Assembly: GCF_018448925.1 (NCBI RefSeq)
Contig: NZ_RCWE01000017.1
Location: 1 to 64,000, forward strand
DNA length: 64,000 nt
Source of the DNA: Photorhabdus akhurstii
GTDB lineage: Bacteria > Pseudomonadota > Gammaproteobacteria > Enterobacterales > Enterobacteriaceae
Direction: 5' to 3'
Shown: positions 1 through 8,900 of the stretch, piece after piece
Position numbering within the stretch: position 1 is the first letter of the stretch
Layout: the number at the start of each line of letters is the position of its first letter
Program-made: the position numbers and the translations under genes
The notes under the pieces: model-generated
Told to the model about the DNA's origin: nothing
What the model saw: only the letters and a program-made list of their open reading frames with translations
Database searches by the model: none

Positions 1-2
1 GT

Positions 3-74
3 GCACATCGGGGTTTTAGGTTCGCACGGGTGAGTGCAGTGGGACAAAGTGGCTCTTTAACAGGTTGTTATTAA
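3..74 (+). pseudogene. C-terminal tail of an unidentified reading frame entering the window
   Basis: A frame open from the left edge reads AHRGFRFARVSAVGQSGSLT and then GCY before a TAA stop. The GFRFARV stretch resembles the last strand of formylglycine-generating-enzyme (SUMF1-type) domains, which often end in GFR(L/V)xRV. Only 23 residues are visible, so the family call is a guess and the frame may be non-coding. It is recorded because nothing else explains the first 74 bases. Confidence 0.22.
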
Positions 75-137
75 AGAAAAAATCCCGGCCAAAAAGTATG
101 GTCGTGTCGGGGCAGTCCCTAAGACCCCTTTGGATTG

Positions 138-521
138 ATGGTTGTTACTGGTGTGACCAAAAATGGACTTTCCCGAGTGAGCCCTGAATGGCGAAGACTT
201 TATGGTCCAGCAACAATGAGAGACCACCATCTGATACCCCAAGCCATGATGAATGATAAAACGTTCATGATACAAATGAAAAATGCAGGAATCTCAGATC
301 CAACAGACTATATTCATCGACAAATATCCAGGATACCAAATACTCAACATATAGATGTTCATGATGCTGGTTGGAACAAACAATTTAAACAATGGTTTAA
401 AGATAATCCTAACTTCACGAAACAAGAATTACAGAAAAATATTAAAGAAATGATGGTGGAACATAACATCCCTAAATCCTCAAGGAATGGTATACCCCGC
501 TATAAGAAATGTGGAGGATAA
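138..521 (+). CDS. Orphan DUF2380/AHH-like HNH-superfamily nuclease toxin tip
   Basis: About 127 residues, probably the C-terminal toxin module of an Rhs or CdiA-type protein left without its delivery part. Around residues 28-32 it has RDHHLIP, then NTQHIDVHDAGWNKQFKQWF and a helical tail. The HH...P, H...H and GWN layout matches DUF2380/AHH-type treble-clef nucleases found as polymorphic-toxin tips (family knowledge). The ATG at 138 follows a TTG at 135, and an in-frame TAA at 120-122 blocks extension upstream. No good ribosome site is visible, so it may not be translated. A cognate-looking immunity gene starts two bases after its stop, the usual toxin-immunity arrangement. Nuclease activity is inferred from motifs only. 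Confidence 0.6.
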   Translation: MVVTGVTKNGLSRVSPEWRRLYGPATMRDHHLIPQAMMNDKTFMIQMKNAGISDPTDYIHRQISRIPNTQHIDVHDAGWNKQFKQWFKDNPNFTKQELQKNIKEMMVEHNIPKSSRNGIPRYKKCGG

Positions 522-522
522 T

Positions 523-1128
523 ATGAATCTATATTTGATAGAGAATAAGATAAACTCATGGGGAGATTGGGGAGAAATCCTTTGGGCAGGCTTTGCCCCT
601 TGGGATGATAATAGTAATTTAGTTTATATAGAACGAACTGGTCCATTTACCCCATCTATTTATATTGCAGATGGAAATCTAATTATTTCTAATGAAGTAA
701 AATTAAAATTAGAGCACTCTTCACTCAAAGGGATTTCATTCTCTTATAAACTTGAAAAGAAAAAAATAGTCAATATCGATTGGAGCAATTGGGATAAAAA
801 TGAAAATATATCATCATATGTTGATGATATACATGAACCAGAAGATCTAATCTATAACAACCCTCATGACAGTTGGACTATGAAAAATATGCCAGATTTA
901 TGGCTGGGTGAAATTGACAATAGAATACATCTAATTTCAGATCGGAGTAAAAAAACATCTACCCCATCAGATTATATATATATAGAAAATGGTTACAAAA
1001 ATGAGAGCAATATTGATTTCTTTATGGGAATAGAAAGAATTGGGTACTTTATAACTCCAAAAGCAAAAGAATGGATGGAGAAAAATTGTCCAAATTGTTT
1101 TGACTTTTTCCCAATAGAACAAAAATAG
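523..1128 (+). CDS. Probable immunity protein for the adjacent nuclease tip
   Basis: A 201-residue acidic, aromatic-rich cytoplasmic protein with no signal peptide or membrane segment. The start at ATG 523 was chosen because a strong GGAGG site lies at 513-517. The longer frame opening at 487 runs inside the toxin gene. Position directly behind the toxin tip, AT-rich codon use and high Asp/Glu/Trp content fit an immunity protein that blocks the nuclease by direct binding. The sequence is reminiscent of Imm11/Imm43 (DUF1629-like) proteins that accompany AHH/DUF2380 toxins, but that assignment is from memory. The tail has NCPNCFDFFPIEQK, with a CxxC pair. Confidence 0.6.
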   Translation: MNLYLIENKINSWGDWGEILWAGFAPWDDNSNLVYIERTGPFTPSIYIADGNLIISNEVKLKLEHSSLKGISFSYKLEKKKIVNIDWSNWDKNENISSYVDDIHEPEDLIYNNPHDSWTMKNMPDLWLGEIDNRIHLISDRSKKTSTPSDYIYIENGYKNESNIDFFMGIERIGYFITPKAKEWMEKNCPNCFDFFPIEQK

Positions 1129-1153
1129 AAAACATTTAGGAGGACAGAATAAA

Positions 1154-1225
1154 ATGCAAATTTTTGTTAAAGAACCTTGGAAAATAGATGGTGTCAAAGT
1201 ATTACAAGATTGGCCTTTGAGGTGA
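1154..1225 (+). pseudogene. 23-codon stub with strong RBS, probably a truncated toxin-tip gene
   Basis: A well-placed AGGAGG (about 1139-1144) precedes ATG 1154, but the frame ends after 23 codons (MQIFVKEPW...DWPLR). The stop lies three bases before the ATG of the next gene. A good translation signal in front of such a short, protein-like peptide suggests a gene cut down by deletion, or a leader peptide coupling translation of the next gene. No family is recognised. Confidence 0.3.
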
Positions 1226-1228
1226 TAT

Positions 1229-1543
1229 ATGGATTCTATTGAACAAGCTGAAAAATTACGACTGCTTTTCACTTCATTATGGGAAACCATGTATAACAAT
1301 GGTGAGAGAAATTGGATAAATGGCATCAATATAATTATCACCTCTCTGACCCTGCCAAATTATAATAGCCTTGAAAATGCAAAAGATGCAATTGAAAGCG
1401 CTAACCAAACATTTGGCTCTATGTTAAGAGGAAATGGTAGTTTTTCTGATTATTTTATTTGGAAAGACGATTTCAAAGAGAGAATTAAAGCCAATGAAGA
1501 ATTTGATAAAATAAAGAATGATATTTATAATTTACTGCCTTAA
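1229..1543 (+). CDS. Small DUF6966-like protein, probable orphan immunity gene
   Basis: A 104-residue soluble protein, mostly helical. A conserved-looking centre GNGSFSDYFIWKDDFKERI is followed by a helical EEFDKIKNDIYNLL tail. This resembles the DUF6966 family, whose members often sit next to polymorphic toxins (recognition from memory, moderate certainty). It follows the short stub at 1154 with three bases between them and is closed by the hairpin terminator at 1572. With the other toxin fragments nearby it is best read as an immunity gene kept after loss of its toxin. No catalytic motif is visible. Confidence 0.5.
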   Translation: MDSIEQAEKLRLLFTSLWETMYNNGERNWINGINIIITSLTLPNYNSLENAKDAIESANQTFGSMLRGNGSFSDYFIWKDDFKERIKANEEFDKIKNDIYNLLP

Positions 1544-1571
1544 TTAAATATTTTTTATCAAAAACAATTAC

Positions 1572-1605
1572 AGCCGGAAGATAATAAGAGTTTTCCGGCT
1601 TTTTA
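1572..1605 (+). terminator. Rho-independent terminator after the DUF6966-like gene
   Basis: Perfect 8-bp stem AGCCGGAA (1572-1579) with TTCCGGCT (1593-1600), followed by a T run. It lies 29 bases downstream of the 1543 stop. The core stem is shared with the terminator at 2573. Confidence 0.8.
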
Positions 1606-1709
1606 ATGTTAGATCGTAATGTTCAGGTAAACTTACCTTGCGTTGTCAGATAACAATAAGATGGGATATTAACTGAAGGTATTATCAGGCTAGGGCAGAA
1701 TTACTCTAA

Positions 1710-2159
1710 GTAGTTGTTCCTAATACAGCTATAGTTGGCTTATTTGACCCGTTCGGTCTAGCACAATGTCCAACAGTTAAAGTTGATAAAAATGGGCGGT
1801 TACGCTCAGCAAGAACAACTGTAACCCCAGATGTTCTTGGAACAGGCTCAGTTACAAATGCATCATCTCGTAAGTATGCAAGATCGCTTGGTAATAACGA
1901 TGATGATGCAGGACATATATTAGGTAACGTTCTTGGCGGTCAAGGCAGTAAAAAGAATGTATTTCCTCAATTGCCAGAAATAAATCGCGGTCAGTATAGG
2001 GTATTTGAAGATCAAGTAAGGCAATTTATTGAGACAAACGGCCTAGTAGACATCAAATGGAGATTTATATATGGAAATGGTGGTACAAGGCCAACAGAAG
2101 TTGCTTATTTGGTCTATCAAGATGGCCAGAGGATTCTTGGAAAGATCTTTAGTAATTAG
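1710..2159 (+). pseudogene. Orphan Rhs tail with DNA/RNA non-specific endonuclease (NucA-type) toxin tip
   Basis: An open frame without a usable upstream start codon; TAA at 1707-1709 precedes it. It begins VVVPNTAIVGLFDPFGLAQC, a worn form of the Rhs-core terminus ending in DPFGLA where variable toxin tips are attached. It continues into DDDAGHILGNVLGGQG, then NVFPQ and NRGQYRVFE, the layout of the Endonuclea_NS_2 family with a D-x-GH catalytic motif. It is therefore a displaced Rhs C-terminal cassette: roughly 20 residues of core plus a complete-looking ~125-residue nuclease. The first internal start is TTG 1971, which would omit the GH motif, so an active product is unlikely unless recombined onto an rhs gene. 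The immunity gene follows at once. Confidence 0.7.
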
Positions 2160-2167
2160 GTGATTAT

Positions 2168-2563
2168 ATGAACAATATTGAGAGAGCACAATCTGTTCTT
2201 GAAACATTTATTCAAGAAATGAATAAATGGGAAGTATTTTATTACCGTGAGGGTAGCAGAAAAAGAAATACCCCTATAGTTAAGGAGAAAATGAAAAATG
2301 AGCTGGATGAAATTTTTTCAAAAAATTGTACCTTAAAAGAAAGAAAACAAGGGCGGCAAGTCTCATTAATGCTTAGTTCTCCTCCTGATAATGATGAAAT
2401 CACCTCAAAAGAGCTGGATAAAAATAAGGCTATTTTTATAATTCAGAAACATACAGGATTTAAAAATAAATATCGTTATACATTGCACTTTAAGAATAAT
2501 GAATGGCGGGTAGATAAGAAAGAATGGCTTTCTGGAGATAAGTGGAAGCAGGATTACCTTTAA
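2168..2563 (+). CDS. NTF2-fold-like immunity protein
   Basis: A 131-residue protein starting eight bases after the endonuclease tip. N-terminal helices (NNIERAQSVLETFIQEMNKW) precede a basic linker and a C-terminal strand-rich part (RYTLHFKNNEWRVDKKEWL). This helix-then-sheet pattern ending in a 'NNEWRVDKKE' strand pair is typical of small NTF2-fold immunity proteins paired with nuclease tips (inference from pattern). It would neutralise the upstream nuclease in the cytoplasm. It is closed by the terminator at 2573. Confidence 0.6.
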   Translation: MNNIERAQSVLETFIQEMNKWEVFYYREGSRKRNTPIVKEKMKNELDEIFSKNCTLKERKQGRQVSLMLSSPPDNDEITSKELDKNKAIFIIQKHTGFKNKYRYTLHFKNNEWRVDKKEWLSGDKWKQDYL

Positions 2564-2572
2564 ACAAAAAAA

Positions 2573-2603
2573 CCGGAAGATTACAAAGATCTTCCGGCTT
2601 TCT
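2573..2603. terminator. Bidirectional hairpin terminator between convergent genes
   Basis: Perfect 9-bp stem CCGGAAGAT (2573-2581) with ATCTTCCGG (2589-2597). A T-rich run follows on the plus strand, and an A run at 2564-2572 gives a U tract for minus-strand transcripts. It can serve both the immunity gene and the minus-strand gene ending at 2610. Confidence 0.75.
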
Positions 2604-2609
2604 TATGAT

Positions 2610-2801
2610 CTACCGTGGCGCATACCCACAGTATGCCAGTGCCGACTGGAGCTTAGCGATCGCATCCTTAATCTGATACGCTTCCTCGTCATTTACGGCA
2701 CAGGCCCGTATCTCCGCCCAGTTCAGCCGCTTCACCAGTTGGGCTAAGGCCAGCGCTTCAAAGTGGGTTAACTGAATGTCCTGCAAATGTTCAATCACCA
2801 C
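2610..2801 (-). CDS. Small DUF7706-like protein
   Basis: A 63-residue helical protein from a GTG start at 2801, with a stop codon just upstream in frame, so nothing longer is possible. The core ALALAQLVKRLNWAEIRACA and the tail ALAYCGYAPR match a small phage- and accessory-region family I recall as DUF7706, of unknown function. No clear ribosome site is visible, and the gene may be a fragment. It is transcribed away from the toxin gene end and converges on the terminator at 2573. Confidence 0.5.
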   Translation of the reverse strand: MVIEHLQDIQLTHFEALALAQLVKRLNWAEIRACAVNDEEAYQIKDAIAKLQSALAYCGYAPR

Positions 2802-2893
2802 TTCAGATTATATAAGGAAGAATGCAGATCTTCGCAGATAACACGAACCTTTTGCGACGCCCTCTTTTCAACGAGGTTTGTCAGCAATCTGAG

Positions 2894-2920
2894 ACAGAAG
2901 GGACATTTCGCCCCTTCTGT
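2894..2920 (-). terminator. Strong hairpin downstream of the toxin gene
   Basis: Perfect 9-bp inverted repeat ACAGAAGGG (2894-2902) / CCCTTCTGT (2912-2920), 17 bases beyond the toxin stop. There is no U tract on the minus-strand side, so it may end transcription weakly or protect the mRNA 3' end. Confidence 0.45.
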
Positions 2921-2936
2921 TGTTTCAGGTATTACC

Positions 2937-5900
2937 TTAGGACAGCGATGACACCAGCACCGACAGTGAAGCCTGACGGATTTGCGGCAAGTGCTCGCGG
3001 GCGCCGCCGGTATCAGGGAACGAGGCCATAGCCCCGCTCAGCTTGGCTAGGTTCGGTTTCTCCGCCCCCGGTACTGCGTCAACTGCATGGGTTGTGATGA
3101 CAGGTTGATTGCTAGCCCAGGACAGTTCCATCAGACCTTCCTTGGTGTAACTCCGTCGGGTAAAGCCCTCGACTAGGTGGTCCACGTTGATCACCGACGA
3201 GGAACCTTCCAGCTCGATTTGCAGGTGCCGATGGGCCATAGCCTGACTGCCAAATACCTGACGCACCACCAGAGCCGTTCCGTTGCTGGAATCGGTTAAC
3301 ACCAAGTCGTCATCGTGGCGGTTCACTAGGATGCTCTGCGGATCAGCCAATGGTAGGATCAGGCGGTCTAGGGCTTGGCCTCGGTCGTCGTTATCGATGA
3401 TGACTGTACGGTAATGGGACCACATCGCCTTGTTGAGGCGGTAGGTATCGTCATCGGCTCCGCCATGCAGAACCACACTGTCGACACCGGCAATGATCGG
3501 CGGCGTCAGATCATCTTTGCTGCCGCCAACTCCTCCGCCTTGGAGCAGAAGGGAAGAACCGATGCGCTCCACTGCCGTAAACTTGTTGAGCATCTGCGCG
3601 TTACCATCCTTGATCTGATACAGCGCCTGAGTCGTCGGACTGTATACATACGCCGCCTTTTCGCCTGCGGCAATCCCTACGAAGCGCAGATTGTCCGAGA
3701 CAGGGATGCCATTACCCGAAAATATCTGACCGCTGCCGATATCGAACCAGCCTGGCTCCTTGTTGTCCTGCAAGGTCAGTATCCCTTTGGCCTGCCACTG
3801 ATCGGCGAGTTTGGTGAGTGCCTGTGACAGTTGGGCCAAGTTATTCTGCTGCCAGCCTTTGTCAACGCCAACTAGCTGCAACTCGCCGTTGTTGGTTCGC
3901 AGCAAGATCTCGCCTTTGACCGTGATCAGGCGCATGCCGACGTCGACTTGTTGCGCTGACTTGAGGTGCAACTCGGGCGTCAACTCACTGGCAGCGGGAA
4001 GTTGCGCCGAATCGTCAAGCACTTGGTCGGCGCCAAAGGCTGCGGCCAACGCATTCGCGGTCATGGCTGGTTGGCGATACAGCTTGCCGCTTTCTGGCTC
4101 AAAGAGACGCGCGGAGGTGCCATCCATTTCGAATCCCAAGAACTGCAACGATTTGTCTGACAGTGCTGCCGAAGCCGCCACCACCTGGCCGTTGTGGTAC
4201 CACACCGGTAACAGGCTCTTGCCGTCGCTACCTTTGATCCCGAACACGGCCAGAGTGGTGGTGTCGGTGATATTAGCCAGATCCCGCCACCAGTGGGTAC
4301 GCCCCTTGAGCCAATGTTCGTTGACCGCTTCGTAGTTAAGTTGCCCTTGCGCATCGAGCCGGGCCACACGACCATCCTCGGTGATGGCGAGCAGGCTACC
4401 GTTCAGGTTGACCAGATTAGCCAACTCTGGAGTGCTGATACGCAATGCACTAGGATGGTTGGCGTCGAGAACAGTCTGGCCGGGACCTTCTTGACGGAAC
4501 AGGGCTTTCTGTTCCTTGCTGTAGAAGAAGAATACTTCTGTACCCGCAGGGCGGGGAATGCTGCCCGCCAACACGAGATCGGCTGGGATCGGCCAGGCGC
4601 TGCGGGTCTGTTCGTGCGCTTCAAAGTGCAAGGTCCAATCCGCCGGTGGCGCCAGATTCGGCTTGATCAGCGTACCGTCGCTGGTGCGTATCCAGTAGCG
4701 ATGCGCCACGCCAGCCGTATCCACGCCGAATACCGTGACCAGCGCCGCGCTGGTCGGCTGGATTAGTCGTGCGCCTAACATATACGTCGGAGTTTCACGC
4801 TGGGTGCTATTGCTCTCATAGCCCTGGAGTATGGTTTTGAGTTCATCACCATGCCGACCAGTACGTGCCGAAAGCTGGAGTAGCGCATCATCACCCACCG
4901 CGCTGACCAACTCCATTCGGTCACCGAGGAGCCGATAGCTCAGTTCAGCTTCCTTCCCTTTTAGCTGATAACGGCGAGCCAAATAAACCGCGTCCCCTTC
5001 TTGCCATAACCGACTGATCTGGCCCGCACTCTGGTTGAACCAAGGCTCAAACTGCGCGTCGATCTGTCCAGTGGCGATGTCTACCCGCCACGCCGCCGCG
5101 TTGTCGGCATCGTAGAAATAGGCATGGTTGCCCATCACTGCACCTAGTTGGGCATGCTTGGTCTGTTCGTGAGTGGTGTCGGTGAACAGCATCCGTTTGT
5201 TGGTCACGTCGTAGAACGCTCGACCAACATCACGCCCATTGTGGCTGTAGTTCTCTACCACCACATACTGCCCGTGCAACTGATGTGCCTTGGCTAGATC
5301 ATTCAGGTGCTGCTCAATTTGTTGGCCGGGCACCTGCCACTTGCTCGCATCTTCGCTGACTACCTGAGCTGTCAGGCTGGCGAAGTCGACTTCGCGCACT
5401 TCGCCCTTGCGGTTGACTACCAGCACTTGCTCTTTCCAGTCTGAATCGAGTTCGACCGCCATTCCACCAACTACCAGTCGGTTCTTCGATACACTGATAC
5501 TGTCACTGGCAAGCTGGCTGCTGTCGATGATCCAGCGCGATGGCGTACTGCCGACCAGATTGTGTGGGGCGTCGCTCGTGAGCTTCACGCTGGCGCCTTC
5601 GTTCAGCCCGATCAGGTACTCACCACCTGCGCCTTTGATCTCGTAATGCAGGTAGCCATGTAATTCCTTGGGCAGTTCGGGCACTATCAGTTGCCGGTTG
5701 CGTTGGTCGAGCACCACTTCGATCGGTGTCGCGACATACTCCTGATGAATCCTACGAATTGTTACTTCCCCCGGAAAGATGTAGAAGTCGTAGTCGAACC
5801 GTTTATCCTCTTCGAGCCTGCGGATCACATCAAAACCGGCATCATGACGCGTAGTCGCGCCGGGGAGCTGCATGTATTCGTAGTTGATGTAGGACTTAGG

Positions 5901-8900
5901 TGTACCCGGCAAGATCACAACATTGCTGTCGCCATGTTCAAGAGACCGGGAGGCATCCTTGTAACCAATGCCGCTGCGCACCTCGATCGCCTGACTACGG
6001 TCATGGACCATCTTTGGAAAGTCGCCGATCCAGAAGAAGTAATTGATTCTCCCTGAGCCGGTAGAGCCAGAATGGGTGCGGTAAATATATTGACTGTCGA
6101 AGTCGATCTGATTCTTGCGCAGATCCAGGGTTTTGATCACAGCCCCGGGCAGGGGTACCAGCACTTTCTTCTCGTTGTCATACCGATAGCCATTGCCTTT
6201 GTAGGCATCGTCGAGCGTGTTGAAGTAACGGCCTACCGCCTTGGCATCCTCGGCGACCGCGCCAAAGGCTTGCGCCAGTGCCGTAAAGCCTACCGCAAGC
6301 CCGCCAAGGATCACGCCAGCCCCACCGAGTACCGCCCCAGCTGTCGAGGCGCCCATCAACCCGGCGCCCACTCCGGCGGTACCGGTGACGAAGCTGGCTG
6401 AGTCGAACGCTAGCTGGGTACCGAATACCGCTTTCTGCACATCGTTCTCAGCATGGGCCAGCTCATAAGCATCCAGACCGACCATAGCGCCGCCAAACAG
6501 CACCCCTGCGCCTTCGTTAACAGTGTGCCCCAGGATGGAGGTAAAGTCCTTGAGTGAGGTTTCGGCGGCCATCACTTCGCCGCGCAGCGCCGTGCGCACC
6601 AGCGCAGTGATCTTGGTTACATCCTGTACGCCACCATGAGCCATCTGGACAAAGTTGAGGTAGCTGTGGACCTTGAGCGCGGTGGCCAGGTCAGGAGAAG
6701 CGATCCCACGTGCCGCATCGTTGCGGTTCTTGTCGGCAAACCATTGGATCAGCGTCTGTATTGCAAACCCGGCGTTTAACCCATCAACCGGAGCTGCTTC
6801 GCTGATACCGCTTTTAGGCCGTATCTGGCCGTGTTCGAAGGTGAAATGTTGGCTTAGGGTGAGCATATGTTCATCAACGAAGCGGCGGAATTCGATAAAG
6901 GTGGTATCGCCGCTGCTCACCCAACGGGTCTCCTCGGGTTGGTCGCGATTGATGAACTGGACTCGGTAGCGGCCTTCGCCTTGGTCTTCGGTATTACTAA
7001 TCACCGGCATCCAGCGCTGGTCAAGGTTGTTTTCTTGGGCGAGCCGTGTGCTGGCCTCAGCGAACCTCGCTCCCCACTGTTCGGCGTCGAGGGTCGCCAA
7101 CGCAGTGTGCAACCGAGCGTCCTTGGCAATCCGTACTTGGGCGTTAACCGCCTGTTCAACCTGCCGCCGTTGCTCTATGACCGTGGTTAGTTCATCGGGG
7201 CGGGTCAGGTCGGCCACGTTCAGGTCGTTGCCCACCGGCACCTTTGCCATCTTGCCGGTATCGATCTCCACCAGGTTGAAGATAGGGGTCAACTCGTCGC
7301 CAAGCGAACCGTAGTGGGCGGCCAGTTTGCGCCCCACCAAGTGATTCTTCATGGCCCGGAAGAAGCTGACTGCATCGTTGAAGGCAAAAATCCCGACATT
7401 CGGGTCATAGAAATAGTAACGACGTCCTTCGAGTCCGATTGTATTTCCCACCATCATTGAGTGATTTGGGGTATTGAGCGCGAACATTGAGGTTTTGGTC
7501 GCCCCTTTTAGCAGGGAAACTACTTCGGACAATTTAACCTGCCCCCGCGCCGTTGATGCTTGTACGGCCTCAACGTTATTGGAGTGTAGTCTGATCAGAC
7601 TGTTTGTCAGTAGCGTGGAACTGCTTGCGTGGGGATCGGCGGCAGCCAGGAAGAGTTTTTCCACCAGACTGTTGATACCTGTTTCGCCGTTGTTAGCCAG
7701 CGCCACCGCCATCGCCCTGACCAAGGGGTAGCAACGGCCGCCGGACTTGTCGCCGACCAGTGACAGGTAAAAATCCTGTGGCGCCAGACGGTCGAAGCTA
7801 CTTCCGGCGCGATGAAAGTCCTCGCTGTACACCGCCGTCCACTTCAATACTTTGTCGATGTACTCTGCCTGGCTGGTTTCAGTGATGTGAACGCTCAAAG
7901 CGCCTTGCTGCTCGGGAGTGAGCTGGCCTTTGAGAAACAGGCTCTTCATCTCCAGGGCCGACATTCTGTCGTACAGCCCGGGGATGTTGATATCGCGGAA
8001 GTGGCGCTGACCATTGGTAAACGCGGTACCATGCACATTATGTTGGTGAGCTTCGGCGATCGCATAACGTTCGCCCACGCTACTGGTATGCTCCGGTCCG
8101 CTGTTCTGCATGGACGTATTGTCGATCCGCACCACGGCGGCCATGCCGTCCCTGGATTTGATCTGCTGCCATAACCAGCTTTGTTCGACGAAGCTAGCTT
8201 CACGCAGAACCGTATCGTATTGCGCTTTGTAGTACTCCAGAGTGATATTGATCTGTTTTATCTGTTGGTCAATCAGGTCGTGCCGAGAGCTAGTGCGCCG
8301 CTCTTCATAAAGTTTGTCTCGCTTGTTCGTCAACTGCTTGGTATCAGTGTTAATCCTGTCGTAAACTTCGGTGCGCAGCTTGGTCCACGCGGCAATTGCG
8401 GGATGATCAAGAGAAAACTCACCCTCTCTGTATACACCGTCGGCGATCCCTTCGACTGATACCCCGAACTGGGCAGCTACTTTTTTTAGTCGTTGGTGAA
8501 TTTCTTCACGGTAAGTGGCGAATTGAGCTTGGTTGCGTTCAATTACTTGACTGTCTGCGATCTGGATCGAGAGTGGTTCTTCGCCGCCGCGTAATTTTAG
8601 CCGAAGCGTCTGGCCGTCTTGCTGATACTCCTGGCGCTGGAGCGCTAACTGCCATTGGTCATTGACGTATTGCATGTACGCCACGGCGAGGTTTTCGGTG
8701 GTGGCTGCTGCTTGGTAATCTTTGTAGTCCACTGCCATCACCACGTTATCGTATAGCAGCGAACTGTTGACTCGGCCATCGTGGTAGACCCGGTAGGTAT
8801 TGGCATCTAGGCTGGTCACCACCACCGAGCCGCCCGATAGCGTTCCGGTAAACAGAAAGCTTCCCGCGATCGCATGCTTAGGAATGTCTACATAGGCTGG

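Noticed and set aside
2894-2920. Canonical Rho-independent terminator for the toxin gene
   Set aside because: The hairpin is strong but lacks a U tract on the transcript side, so it is listed only as a candidate.
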